A stretch of DNA of 43,188 bases from Clostridia bacterium (lineage in GTDB: Bacteria > Bacillota > Peptococcia > DRI-13 > SM3-B62), in NCBI GenBank assembly GCA_018432615.1, contig JAHDSQ010000035.1:1-43188 (forward strand). Reading direction: 5' to 3'. The notes beneath the pieces are model-generated. The model saw nothing but the letters and a program-made list of their open reading frames with translations, was not told where the DNA came from and did not search any database. A program made the position numbers and the translations under genes. This document shows, piece after piece, positions 29,275 to 36,906 of this stretch. How positions within the stretch are numbered: position 1 is the stretch's first letter; every line of letters begins with the position of its first letter.

Positions 29275-30375
29275 ATGGTTATTAAAACAGAAAAAAAGGC
29301 AAAGAAAAAGAAAAAAACGACTCATATGACAATGATGGTCATACCACATAGTCAAGGGAATTCAATAAAAAATTATTGTCTACCCATGTGGTTGCTTAAG
29401 TCGTTTTTAGCGGTCAGCATAATATGTATGCTGATTGTGGTGTCTTTTATTGCCGGATATTTTCAGTTAAGATACGTAGCCGCTGAAAATCAGGAATTGC
29501 GAGAGGTAAACCAGGAACAGGAAATTGAAATAAGAGAGTTGAAGAGTTTGGCAGTAGTTATGCAGGATAAACTGGAGGGCTTAATTGAGCTCGACCAGGA
29601 AGTGAGGGCGAAGGTTGGATTGGCAAGTCCCTCCGAGGAGGAAAAGTCTCTTAGGACTATAGATAGTTCTCGTAACCAGCAGAGGCTGGAGCTGATAACA
29701 ATGGGGTTGGGAGTAGGAGGAGTAGACCTTGGTCAAATAGCGGGCCAACAGGGGATGCTGATACCATATAAGGAAAGCGAATATTTGGTAGCCCCGGGGT
29801 TGGAGAGCCAAGATGTGGAGTCGCATGAAAGAATTATGGAGCTTCCTGTGGGGAATGAAGAGGTTGACACACTGGAGGAATTAAAAGAGAAATTAGCTAA
29901 AATGGATGAACTGCTGACATCTCAGGAGAGCGCAATGACTAAGCTTAAGTCTGACGTTGAAAGTCAGCTTGCTTATCAAAATGCCTTGCCCGATATTTGG
30001 CCTGTGCAGGGGAGAATTACCTCGTCCTTTGGATGGAGAAGAAATCCGTATTCTCCCGGCAGGAGTGAATTTCATAACGGTATTGACATTGCGGCATCAT
30101 ACGGTACTGTTATCAAAGCAGCCGGTGCCGGGGTAGTAACCTTTTCCGGATATAAATCGGGGTGGGGCAGGGTTGTCATCATTTCCCATGGATACGGGTT
30201 TGTAAGCCAATATGCTCATAATTCAAGTCTGCTGGTCAAGACGGGAGATAAAGTAGAAAAGGGACAGGTGATAGCTCGGCTTGGCAGCACCGGCAGGAGC
30301 ACTGGTCCGCATTTGCACTTTGGGGTAGCCAAGAACGGACAGTGGATAAATCCATATGAGTTACTAAAAAAATAG
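29275..30375 (+). CDS. Membrane-anchored M23 (LytM-type) peptidase
   Basis: About 366 aa. A lysine-rich cytoplasmic start (KTEKKAKKKKKTT), one membrane segment (FLAVSIICMLIVVSFIAGYF, about residues 40-60) and a coiled coil (ENQELREVNQEQEIEIRELK) precede a long linker. A C-terminal M23 domain follows with SSFGWRRNP, the zinc motif HNGIDIA and HLHFG. Both zinc ligand sets are present, so it is probably an active peptidoglycan endopeptidase outside the membrane. ATG 29275 has AGGTAGG six nt upstream and is preferred over TTG 29269. It is followed 38 nt later by a bactofilin gene, a frequent pairing; the two probably shape the cell wall together. Confidence 0.9.
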   Translation: MVIKTEKKAKKKKKTTHMTMMVIPHSQGNSIKNYCLPMWLLKSFLAVSIICMLIVVSFIAGYFQLRYVAAENQELREVNQEQEIEIRELKSLAVVMQDKLEGLIELDQEVRAKVGLASPSEEEKSLRTIDSSRNQQRLELITMGLGVGGVDLGQIAGQQGMLIPYKESEYLVAPGLESQDVESHERIMELPVGNEEVDTLEELKEKLAKMDELLTSQESAMTKLKSDVESQLAYQNALPDIWPVQGRITSSFGWRRNPYSPGRSEFHNGIDIAASYGTVIKAAGAGVVTFSGYKSGWGRVVIISHGYGFVSQYAHNSSLLVKTGDKVEKGQVIARLGSTGRSTGPHLHFGVAKNGQWINPYELLKK

Positions 30376-30413
30376 TAACCGGTCATAAACAAGTAAATTC
30401 GGGAGTGTTGTCA

Positions 30414-30872
30414 ATGTTTAGTAAAAAGGCAGGGAATGTCGATAATCCAAAATTTGAAAAGATCGATACGTTAATTGGCAAGGGAACCTCTTTTGAAGGA
30501 AACATTATAGCCAACGGTACGATAAGGATAGATGGGGAGATAAAAGGTGAAATAAAAGCCAAGGGGGATTTGGTAGTAGGTGAGTCGGGTAGGGTTGATG
30601 CCAATATTGAAGGACGTAATATTCTTGTCTCCGGAAAGATAAACGGCAACATTCAGGCTACGGGGAAGATGGAATTAGCCGCCTCGGCGAAGCTGTATGG
30701 CGATATTAGAGTCAAGGATCTAATCATTGAGCAAGGAGCCCTTTTTAAAGGCAACTGTATCATGGAAACGGCCTCCGAAGTCGGTGGTGTCGGTAGTAAT
30801 GTAAACTTAAACAAAATAACAAGAGAGAATATTGTAAGAGAAAGCATAGTGAAAGAAAGAACAGGTATTTAA
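30414..30872 (+). CDS. Bactofilin (polymer-forming cytoskeletal protein)
   Basis: A 152-aa bactofilin (DUF583). The core is a right-handed beta-helix with short repeats visible as GKGTSFEGNI, GTIRIDGEIKGEIKAKGDLV, GRVDANIEGRNILVSGKING and KLYGDIRVKDLIIEQGALFK. Bactofilins self-assemble without nucleotide and often position M23 peptidases, as the gene next to it encodes. I start at ATG 30414 (GGGAG 8 nt upstream). The 3' end overlaps the convergent yyaC gene: both stop codons are made from the same TTAA. Confidence 0.92.
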   Translation: MFSKKAGNVDNPKFEKIDTLIGKGTSFEGNIIANGTIRIDGEIKGEIKAKGDLVVGESGRVDANIEGRNILVSGKINGNIQATGKMELAASAKLYGDIRVKDLIIEQGALFKGNCIMETASEVGGVGSNVNLNKITRENIVRESIVKERTGI

Positions 30873-31462
30873 GAGCAGGAAGAGCTGTTATTAGACCTAA
30901 TTGGATTAAGCAAAGAAAAATATATTCCATCGGCGATGAGTTGGGACATTTTAAGGACAAGACTGAGCCGCGTATTCTGCAGAACTTGCAGCTCAAAAAA
31001 ACCTCCTGCATTGACCACTCCGCTGATGCTGATGTCTCCTATACTGGGTAGAACTTTTTTTAAGGCGCTTCCCGGGTTCAAGGGAGCCGGTTCTATCAGA
31101 ACGGAGCCTATGTTTGAAGAGGAGCCTAAACAAGCATCCACTGCTATCACAGTGTGCTTTTTTATTTTTGCATCAATTTCCGAGAGGACATTAGCGAGAT
31201 TCTGAGCATGTACAGGCTTATCTACCGTACCAAAAACTTCAACGGTATGTTTGCGCAGCAAGGAGGTCAATCTCCAGCCGGTTAAAGGTCCTAAGCTGTC
31301 TCCGGTGGAACGATCTGTACCGATGCAAATAATCAGTGGTGGCAGACTTTTTAAAGAAGTGGATAATTGCTCCCGCAAATTTGATGATAAAGTGTAAAGA
31401 GCAGTTGGATCATCAACATGGACGCGAAACGCATCCTTTTGGCGTGTAGGTAAAAATGACAT
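30869..31462 (-). CDS. yyaC: Sporulation protein YyaC (DUF1256, GPR-like fold)
   Basis: A 197-aa protein of the YyaC/DUF1256 family, related to germination-type proteases and produced in sporulation. Recognisable parts are LIICIGTDRSTGDSLGPLTG, VFGTVDKPVHAQNL, VIAVDACLG and ISISGVVNAGGFFE. In Bacillus subtilis yyaC also lies close to spo0J-soj. The start is ATG 31462 with GGAGGGATGTT upstream; a longer open frame reaches 31576 but has no ribosome binding site. It is one of only two intact minus-strand protein genes right of the origin. The presence of this family indicates a spore former. Confidence 0.9.
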   Translation of the reverse strand: MSFLPTRQKDAFRVHVDDPTALYTLSSNLREQLSTSLKSLPPLIICIGTDRSTGDSLGPLTGWRLTSLLRKHTVEVFGTVDKPVHAQNLANVLSEIDAKIKKHTVIAVDACLGSSSNIGSVLIEPAPLNPGSALKKVLPSIGDISISGVVNAGGFFELQVLQNTRLSLVLKMSQLIADGIYFSLLNPIRSNNSSSCS

Positions 31463-31489
31463 AACATCCCTCCATATATTTCCTGTTAA

Positions 31490-31519
31490 TATTATGTGGA
31501 GGTGATGAAAAAAATATCC
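31490..31519 (-). promoter_or_regulatory. Possible forespore (SigF/SigG) promoter of yyaC
   Basis: On the minus strand CATAATA (31490-31496) fits the -10 pattern CATnnTA of forespore sigma factors, and GGATA (31515-31519) is a partial -35, with 18 bp between. The gene family supports this, but the match is modest. The 72-bp gap is shared with divergent selB. Confidence 0.3.
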
Positions 31520-31534
31520 GCAGGAGGTGGAATA

Positions 31535-33457
31535 ATGTCCAGCCTTGTTATCGGAACAGCCGGTCACATCGATCACGGTAAAACAGCTTTAGTGAAAATG
31601 CTAACGGGGATGGATACAGATCGCCTGAAGGAAGAAAAAAAGCGAGGCATCACCATAGAGCTAGGTTTTGCAAATCTAATATTACCTTGTGGCAAGAATG
31701 CCGCCATAGTCGATGTTCCCGGGCATGAAAGGTTTATAAAGAACATGGTGGCCGGTGTGATTGGGATGGATCTGGCGCTTCTGATAATTGCTGCGGATGA
31801 GGGTATTATGCCTCAGACACGGGAGCATTTGGACATCCTAAGGCTTTTGGAAATCAGAGAAATAATTGTAGTCATTAGTAAAATCGACCTGGTAGAGAGT
31901 GAATACATTGCATTAGTCAAGGAAGAAGTCGAACAACTGCTAAAGGGCACTAGGTATAATAATGCAAAGACAGTAGAAGTCTCTGCAAGCACAGGAGCAG
32001 GCAGAGAAAAGCTTATTTCACTGTTGGATGAATTTGCGGTGCGCTCAGATTTTAAAAGGAAAGGGCCTGGATTTGCGCGTCTTCATATAGACAGGGTATT
32101 TAAAATGCCCGGCTTTGGAGTTGTGGTCACCGGTACTTTAAATAATGGAAAGCTTCTGGTAGGGGATAATGTCGAAATACTGCCCCGCAGGAGGCCTGCA
32201 CGGGTAAGAGGGCTTCAGGTGCATAATAAGACAGTAGATAAAGCCGTCGCAGGACAGCGTGTAGCGGTAAATCTAGCCGGGCTGGAATACTCTCAGGTTG
32301 AACGAGGAGATGTACTGGCTGCTCCGGAACGTTTAAAGCCATCCCGACGACTTGATCTTTCTTGTTATCTTTTGCCGGATGCTCCTGATGCTCTTCGGCA
32401 CATGGCACGTGTCAGGTTTCATCATGGGACAGCGGAAATTCTTGGCAGGGTAGTTTTGCCTTGGCAACAGGAACTACAGCCGGGAGAAGAAGGATTTATA
32501 CAGATAGTATTGGAAAATCCCCTTGTCGCGGTAAGGGGCGATAACTATATCCTACGAAGGTATTCTCCCTTACAGACAATAGGCGGGGGGAGAGTTATTG
32601 AGCCTGATGCAGAGAGACGAAAATTAAAAGACGGATGGGACACGGATGAATTAAAAACAAAAGAAACCGGTAATACGGAAAAAATCATCAGTTTATACAT
32701 TACAAAAAAAAGCAAGCCTGTTACACTTAATGAGTTGAGTGTCTACAGTGGGCTTGAGGATAAAGAAGTGTTGCTTTATATGCAAGCATTGGAAAAGGAA
32801 GGCGAGGCAGTATCCCTGGGAAGCGGGGAGGAACAGATATATGCAAGCACGGGATATTTCGAGTACTGGGAGAAAAAAATTTCCCGGGAAATAGAAATAC
32901 ACCTTGAGAAATATCCTCTCGAACCGGGAGTGAAGAAGGAACAGCTAAGATCCCAATATTTCAGCGATATGAGCACAAAGATGTTTAATGCAGTACTAGA
33001 GATTTTTATTGCCCGAAAAAGTCTCTCGTTAACGGACAATCAGTATGTAACATGTTACGGGCATAAATTAAATATAGATAAACACTTGGCGGATAAGATA
33101 CTGGCAATAGAAGAATATTATCTTAACAAAGCCTGGCAAATACCATATTGGAAGACGGTTAAAGAAGACTTAGCAATAAAAGAGGGCGATGCTTCGCAGC
33201 TGCTGAAGTTTTTGTTGAGGACGGAGAAGATTTATCCACTTGATGGTGATACCTATATATGGCATACCTTGCTGGAGACAGCACAAGGCGAGTTGCTAAA
33301 ACTGGCTGAGTCGAAGGTTGAGTTTACCGTTGCGGAGGCGCGTGATGCTTTGGGAACGACAAGAAAAGTGGTTGTTCCGTTATTAGAACATCTGGATAAA
33401 ATTAAATTTACAGTAAGAACAGGCAACGTTCGCAGGGTAGTTGGTAAAGAGAAATAA
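31535..33457 (+). CDS. selB: Selenocysteine-specific elongation factor SelB
   Basis: GTPase that delivers Sec-tRNA to UGA codons marked by a SECIS element. 640 aa. The N-terminal EF-Tu-like part shows G1 GHIDHGKTAL, RGITIELGFA, G3 DVPGHERF and G4 SKIDL, followed by two beta-barrels and an extra SelB domain. The C-terminal winged-helix repeats (from about residue 390) bind the mRNA hairpin. ATG 31535 with CAGGAGGTGG upstream is preferred over in-frame upstream codons. The tRNA-Sec gene follows directly, confirming the role. A perfect Noc-binding palindrome lies within the gene (32879-32892). Confidence 0.96.
   Translation: MSSLVIGTAGHIDHGKTALVKMLTGMDTDRLKEEKKRGITIELGFANLILPCGKNAAIVDVPGHERFIKNMVAGVIGMDLALLIIAADEGIMPQTREHLDILRLLEIREIIVVISKIDLVESEYIALVKEEVEQLLKGTRYNNAKTVEVSASTGAGREKLISLLDEFAVRSDFKRKGPGFARLHIDRVFKMPGFGVVVTGTLNNGKLLVGDNVEILPRRRPARVRGLQVHNKTVDKAVAGQRVAVNLAGLEYSQVERGDVLAAPERLKPSRRLDLSCYLLPDAPDALRHMARVRFHHGTAEILGRVVLPWQQELQPGEEGFIQIVLENPLVAVRGDNYILRRYSPLQTIGGGRVIEPDAERRKLKDGWDTDELKTKETGNTEKIISLYITKKSKPVTLNELSVYSGLEDKEVLLYMQALEKEGEAVSLGSGEEQIYASTGYFEYWEKKISREIEIHLEKYPLEPGVKKEQLRSQYFSDMSTKMFNAVLEIFIARKSLSLTDNQYVTCYGHKLNIDKHLADKILAIEEYYLNKAWQIPYWKTVKEDLAIKEGDASQLLKFLLRTEKIYPLDGDTYIWHTLLETAQGELLKLAESKVEFTVAEARDALGTTRKVVVPLLEHLDKIKFTVRTGNVRRVVGKEK
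32879..32892. promoter_or_regulatory. Perfect Noc-binding site (NBS) inside selB
   Basis: ATTTCCCGGGAAAT is the 14-bp palindromic consensus bound by Bacillus subtilis Noc. It lies within the winged-helix coding part of selB. A 12/14 match lies in rsmG at 21050-21063. The noc gene in the window carries the Noc-type specificity residues, which makes binding plausible. Confidence 0.7.
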
Positions 33458-33469
33458 TTAGTGTATAAT
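33441..33469 (+). promoter_or_regulatory. Promoter of tRNA-Sec
   Basis: -35 TTGGTA (33441-33446) in the last codons of selB, 17-bp spacer, -10 TATAAT (33464-33469) just after its stop codon. The start site would be about 18 nt before the tRNA. Confidence 0.65.
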
Positions 33470-33493
33470 TGTTTGTCGTAAAGGTATTTACAT

Positions 33494-33590
33494 GGGGGCG
33501 GATTGTGACTGGTGTTGCGCCTGGTCTTCAAAACCAGCGGGACGGAGCGATCCTTCGTTTGGTGGGTTCGATTCCCACACGCTCCCGCCA
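33494..33590 (+). tRNA. selC: tRNA-Sec (anticodon UCA)
   Basis: A 97-nt tRNA with anticodon TCA (33528-33530) in the stem-loop CTGGTCTTCAAAACCAG. The acceptor is long (GGGGGCG.. with ..CGCTCCC, then G and CCA), the variable arm is long (CGGGACGGAGCGATCC...), and the T arm is GTGGGTTCGATTCCCAC. These are the marks of selenocysteine tRNA. It lies 36 nt after selB. No terminator is visible before the Nudix gene. Confidence 0.96.
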
Positions 33591-33664
33591 CTACCAACAT
33601 ATCACGATCCACATCATTCTTGAGTAAAGATTAGCAGTCTGAAGTAAAACTGGAGGGGATCGTA

Positions 33665-34165
33665 TTGATTAAACTCAAGAACATAGTCACTGTTTTTTTA
33701 AAGAACAACAATGATTATTTGTTGATGAAAAGGGCTGATAACAGAAAAATCGCCCCCGGTTTTTGGAATGGAATCAGCGGTCATATGGAACCGTGGGAAA
33801 TAAACGACCCATACCGAACCTGTCTGCGCGAAGTTCAAGAGGAAAGCGGTATCCAAGAAAAAGACATAAAAGAATTGAGCCTAAAATATATAATTCTGCG
33901 AAAGAGTAAGGACGAAATGGTGGTCAATTATTTTCATTTTGGCAAAACACAAAGGAGAGAGGTTTCTGCTTCAGAAGAAGGAACTTTACATTGGGTTCCG
34001 GAAAGTGAAGTATTGAAAAGGAAGCATGTTGATGTAATCAGGCTGACCCTCGAGCACTATCTGGAAACCGGAGACGGGGCTGAAGATATAATGTTCGGAA
34101 CGGTGAAGGAAAAAGACGGACAGCCTTTTATGGAGTGGCTCATGCTGCATGATTGGCAAGAATGA
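33665..34165 (+). CDS. Nudix hydrolase
   Basis: A 166-aa Nudix-fold protein, probably a (deoxy)nucleoside-diphosphate-type pyrophosphohydrolase (MutT-like); substrate unknown. The N terminus IVTVFLKNNNDYLLMKRADN and FWNGISGHMEP are typical. The Nudix box is GHMEPWEINDPYRTCLREVQ then EESGI. Compared with the standard spacing it has two extra residues between the first Glu and the REvxEExG helix, but the metal-binding glutamates are kept. Start is TTG 33665 with GGAGGGG six nt upstream. It may be transcribed with tRNA-Sec, without an obvious functional link. Confidence 0.85.
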   Translation: MIKLKNIVTVFLKNNNDYLLMKRADNRKIAPGFWNGISGHMEPWEINDPYRTCLREVQEESGIQEKDIKELSLKYIILRKSKDEMVVNYFHFGKTQRREVSASEEGTLHWVPESEVLKRKHVDVIRLTLEHYLETGDGAEDIMFGTVKEKDGQPFMEWLMLHDWQE

Positions 34166-34197
34166 CAGCAGTATACAGTATATCTTCAGTAAAAGGG

Positions 34198-34225
34198 TTG
34201 AATAAATTTTTATTTCTGCTACTAT
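34198..34225 (+). promoter_or_regulatory. Candidate amt-glnK promoter
   Basis: -35 TTGAAT (34198-34203), 16-bp spacer, -10 TACTAT (34220-34225). It would give a leader of about 140 nt containing the terminator at 34283-34325. Both boxes are imperfect. Confidence 0.4.
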
Positions 34226-34282
34226 CAAGCTAAGTTAATATTCAATATCAGGTACAAGGGTGTATCGGATGTTCGTGAGGCG

Positions 34283-34325
34283 AAGGTGCCTTTTGGTGTT
34301 AAAACACCGAAGGGTGCCTTTTTGT
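34283..34325 (+). terminator. Long hairpin terminator in the amt leader
   Basis: An extended hairpin: the inner stem GGTGT/ACACC is continued by CCTT/AAGG and AAGG/CCTT with small internal loops, then TTTTT. It ends 50 nt before the amt start codon, leaving no clear promoter in between, so it may be an attenuator rather than only the terminator of the Nudix gene. Confidence 0.65.
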
Positions 34326-34374
34326 ATTTCAAGCTTCTCAAGTCATTTAATACAAACAAAGGAGATGTAAGGCA

Positions 34375-35718
34375 ATGAAAACAAAAAAAAGAACAGCGAC
34401 ACTAACGGTATTTCTCGCATTTATGCTGGGTTTGCCCGTTGTGGCAGGTGCCGCGGAGGAACTGAGTATGATTGAAAGCACGTCAATAGCGTTGGATACT
34501 GTTTGGACTTTAATGGCGGCGTTTTTGGTTTTTTTCATGCAGGCTGGTTTTGCGATGGTTGAGGCAGGATTTACCCGAGCTAAAAATGCCGGAAACATCA
34601 TTATGAAGAATCTGATGGATTTTGCAGCAGGATCTTTAATTTATTGGCTGTTTGGTTTTGCGGTGATGTTCGGAGTCGACAGAGCAGGATTATTTGGAAC
34701 CACAGGGTTTGCTATGACGGATGGCTTCGTTCACTTGGGGTTAAGCATTCCTATTTGGGCCTTTCTGCTCTTTCAGACGGTCTTTGCCGCTACAGCTGCT
34801 ACTATTGTTTCCGGTGCTATGGCGGAAAGAACTAAATTCTTATCGTATCTCATCTACAGCGTGGTCATCAGCGCCGTAATATACCCGATAGTTGGTCACT
34901 GGATTTGGGGAGGGGGTTGGCTGTCCGAGCTGGGAATGATAGATTTTGCGGGTTCTACCGTTGTCCATTCGGTTGGCGGTTGGGCAGCCCTAGTCGGCGC
35001 GTATCTTATTGGTCCCCGTATAGGCAAGTATAATAAAGACGGAAAATCAAATGCCATTCCGGGACATAGCATAACAATAGGTGCATTGGGAGTATTTATT
35101 CTGTGGTTTGGCTGGTTCGGTTTCAATCCGGGTAGTACGGTAGCCGGAACCGATCCCAGCATAGCAATAATAGCAGTCACAACAAACCTTGCCGCTGCAG
35201 CCGGTGCGGTGGGAGCAATGCTGGTGAGCTGGGTTAAATACAAAAAACCGGATGTGACGATAACTCTAAACGGGGCTTTAGCCGGGCTTGTGGCTATTAC
35301 CGCCGGCTGCGCATCTGTCAGTGCGGGAGGAGCTGCCTGTATAGGCTTGATGGCCGGTATATTGGTGGTATACTCCGTAGAATTCATTGACAAGGTATTG
35401 AAAATCGATGATCCGGTAGGAGCTGTTTCGGTTCACGGGATATGCGGTACCTTTGGTACGGCGGCGGTGGGGCTGTTCGCTGTAGAGGGCGGTGCTTTAT
35501 ACGGCGGAGGTGTGAACTTGTTGGGAATTCAGTTAACAGGGATAGCTTCCGTTTTTGCTTGGACCATTTTAACCTCATTTGTCCTGTTTAAAGTTGTTAA
35601 GAAAACAGTGGGCTTGCGAGTTACGAATGAAGAAGAAGAATCAGGGTTAGATATCGGAGAACATGGTATTGAAGCGTATCCCGGTTTTATTATGAGAACG
35701 ACACGCATAGAGTTGTAA
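34375..35718 (+). CDS. amt: Ammonium transporter Amt
   Basis: Channel-type ammonium carrier in the cytoplasmic membrane. 447 aa with a cleavable signal peptide (KKRTATLTVFLAFMLGLPVV, cleaved near AGA-AEE) and about 11 membrane helices. Family marks include FMQAGFAMVEAGFTRAKNAG, HSVGGWAALVGAYLIGPRIG, WFGWFGFNPGST and VSVHGICGTFGTAAVGLFAV, which contains one of the paired pore histidines. ATG start with AAAGGAGATGTAAGGCA upstream. It is followed after 33 nt by a PII gene, the classical amtB-glnK pair, so nitrogen control is expected. Confidence 0.96.
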   Translation: MKTKKRTATLTVFLAFMLGLPVVAGAAEELSMIESTSIALDTVWTLMAAFLVFFMQAGFAMVEAGFTRAKNAGNIIMKNLMDFAAGSLIYWLFGFAVMFGVDRAGLFGTTGFAMTDGFVHLGLSIPIWAFLLFQTVFAATAATIVSGAMAERTKFLSYLIYSVVISAVIYPIVGHWIWGGGWLSELGMIDFAGSTVVHSVGGWAALVGAYLIGPRIGKYNKDGKSNAIPGHSITIGALGVFILWFGWFGFNPGSTVAGTDPSIAIIAVTTNLAAAAGAVGAMLVSWVKYKKPDVTITLNGALAGLVAITAGCASVSAGGAACIGLMAGILVVYSVEFIDKVLKIDDPVGAVSVHGICGTFGTAAVGLFAVEGGALYGGGVNLLGIQLTGIASVFAWTILTSFVLFKVVKKTVGLRVTNEEEESGLDIGEHGIEAYPGFIMRTTRIEL

Positions 35719-35751
35719 GATATTACCAACAAAGGGAGGAGGGCAGTGGAA

Positions 35752-36090
35752 ATGAAGAAAATAGAGTGCATTATGCGGCCTAATAAGCTGGAGGATGTCA
35801 AAAATGCCTTTGCTGATTTTGGCATCAAAGGCATGACGGTTACAATGGTAATGGGGTGTGGTTTGCAGATGGGCAGAACCGAAGTCTATCGCGGCAGCAC
35901 GTATACCGTAAATTTGATTCAGAAGGTTAAAATTGAAGTAGTGGTTTCCGACAATATCCTTCATGAAGTGGTGGAGATGATTAAAAGAGAGGCTTATACA
36001 GGAAAAATAGGGGACGGTAAGCTGTTTATATATGATGTTGAAGACGCCATTCGTATTCGTACCGGAGAATCAGGAGAAAGCGCCATATGA
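35752..36090 (+). CDS. glnK: Nitrogen regulatory PII protein (GlnK type)
   Basis: A 112-aa trimeric PII signal protein that senses ATP/ADP and 2-oxoglutarate and blocks the Amt pore under nitrogen excess. The start KKIECIMRPNKLEDVKNAF and the end FIYDVEDAIRIRTGE are family marks. The T-loop reads GRTEVYRGSTYTVN, keeping the tyrosine that can be modified, but the preceding loop (VMGCGLQM) differs from the common GxGxQKG. ATG 35752 gives the canonical N terminus; GTG 35746 is an alternative after GGGAGGAGGG. Partner of the upstream amt. Confidence 0.93.
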   Translation: MKKIECIMRPNKLEDVKNAFADFGIKGMTVTMVMGCGLQMGRTEVYRGSTYTVNLIQKVKIEVVVSDNILHEVVEMIKREAYTGKIGDGKLFIYDVEDAIRIRTGESGESAI

Positions 36091-36137
36091 GAATGAAAAT
36101 AACCGACAAAATACCGTCCTAATGTTTTACTAACGTC

Positions 36138-36166
36138 TTGCTTTTAGAGTGTTATTGGTTTATTAT
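36138..36166 (+). promoter_or_regulatory. Candidate promoter of the xpt operon
   Basis: -35 TTGCTT (36138-36143), 17-bp spacer, -10 TATTAT (36161-36166). The leader to xpt would be about 130 nt and includes the terminator at 36228-36266. Confidence 0.5.
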
Positions 36167-36227
36167 TTATAACTGGAAACAAAACATAAGGTAATTGTGT
36201 AACGGCAGGTAATGTTCATAAATAATT

Positions 36228-36266
36228 GCTCCCGGGAGGACTTATCTCTTCCCGGGGGATTTTTCA
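36228..36266 (+). terminator. Strong hairpin terminator in the xpt leader
   Basis: CTCCCGGGAGG pairs with CTTCCCGGGGGA (small bulge) and is followed by TTTTT. It ends 37 nt before the xpt start codon with no promoter in between. It may end the amt-glnK transcript, control xpt by attenuation, or both. Confidence 0.75.
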
Positions 36267-36303
36267 TTGGTAAACGTCGAAGGATGGTGGAAGGGGGGAA
36301 CAA

Positions 36304-36873
36304 ATGGAAATATTAAAAAACAGGATACTGGAATGTGCTGAAGTAATAGACGGGAAAATACTTAAGGTAGATAGTTTCCTCAACCACCAGTGTGATATCG
36401 GGCTATATAATAGGATTGGGCAGGAATTCAAGAACCGTTTTGCCAAAAGCGATATTACAAAGATTCTTACGATCGAGGCGTCGGGAATAGGTATTGCATG
36501 TATAACTGCCCAATATTTTGGGGTGCCGGTTGTTTTTGCAAAAAAAGGAACAGCTTCAAACTTTACAGGGGAAATATATAAAAGCAAGGTTTACTCTTTT
36601 ACAAAAGAGAAGCATTATGAAATAATAGTTGCAAAAAAGGTGCTCTCAGAACAGGACAGGGTGTTGATAATTGATGATTTCCTCGCCAACGGCAATGCTG
36701 TGAGAGGGCTGATCGATATATTAGGACAGGCCGGAGCAAAGCCGGAAGGGGTCGGGATTGTAATAGAAAAGATGTTTCAGAAGGGCAGACATGAAATCAT
36801 TAAGATGGGAATCAGGCTGGAGTCTTTAGCTGTTATCAAATCTCTCGAGCAGGGAAAAATTATTTTTGAGTAA
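36304..36873 (+). CDS. xpt: Xanthine phosphoribosyltransferase
   Basis: Salvages xanthine (and some guanine) to the nucleotide with PRPP. 189 aa, normal length. The PRPP-binding loop is VLIIDDFLANGNAVRGL; other family marks are TIEASGIGIA, the base-recognition region VPVVFAKK and the C-terminal GIVIEKMFQKGR. ATG start with AAGGGGGGAACAA upstream. It leads a purine uptake operon: a BMP-family lipoprotein follows after 33 nt. In Bacillus xpt has a guanine riboswitch; here the leader has a terminator but no purine aptamer that I can recognise. Confidence 0.93.
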   Translation: MEILKNRILECAEVIDGKILKVDSFLNHQCDIGLYNRIGQEFKNRFAKSDITKILTIEASGIGIACITAQYFGVPVVFAKKGTASNFTGEIYKSKVYSFTKEKHYEIIVAKKVLSEQDRVLIIDDFLANGNAVRGLIDILGQAGAKPEGVGIVIEKMFQKGRHEIIKMGIRLESLAVIKSLEQGKIIFE

Positions 36874-36906
36874 AATATATAGAATTTATGAACGGAGGCT
36901 AAAACT

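Noticed and set aside
31463-31576. Longer yyaC starting at 31576
   Set aside because: The extension overlaps the start of selB, has no ribosome binding site and looks unlike the family; ATG 31462 has GGAGGG.
36228-36266. TCCCGGGA cores in the xpt terminator as Noc sites
   Set aside because: Only the central 8 bp match and the flanking bases differ; the palindrome is explained by the terminator stem.
36091-36303. Guanine riboswitch before xpt
   Set aside because: The conserved purine aptamer core sequences are not present; only a terminator is seen.
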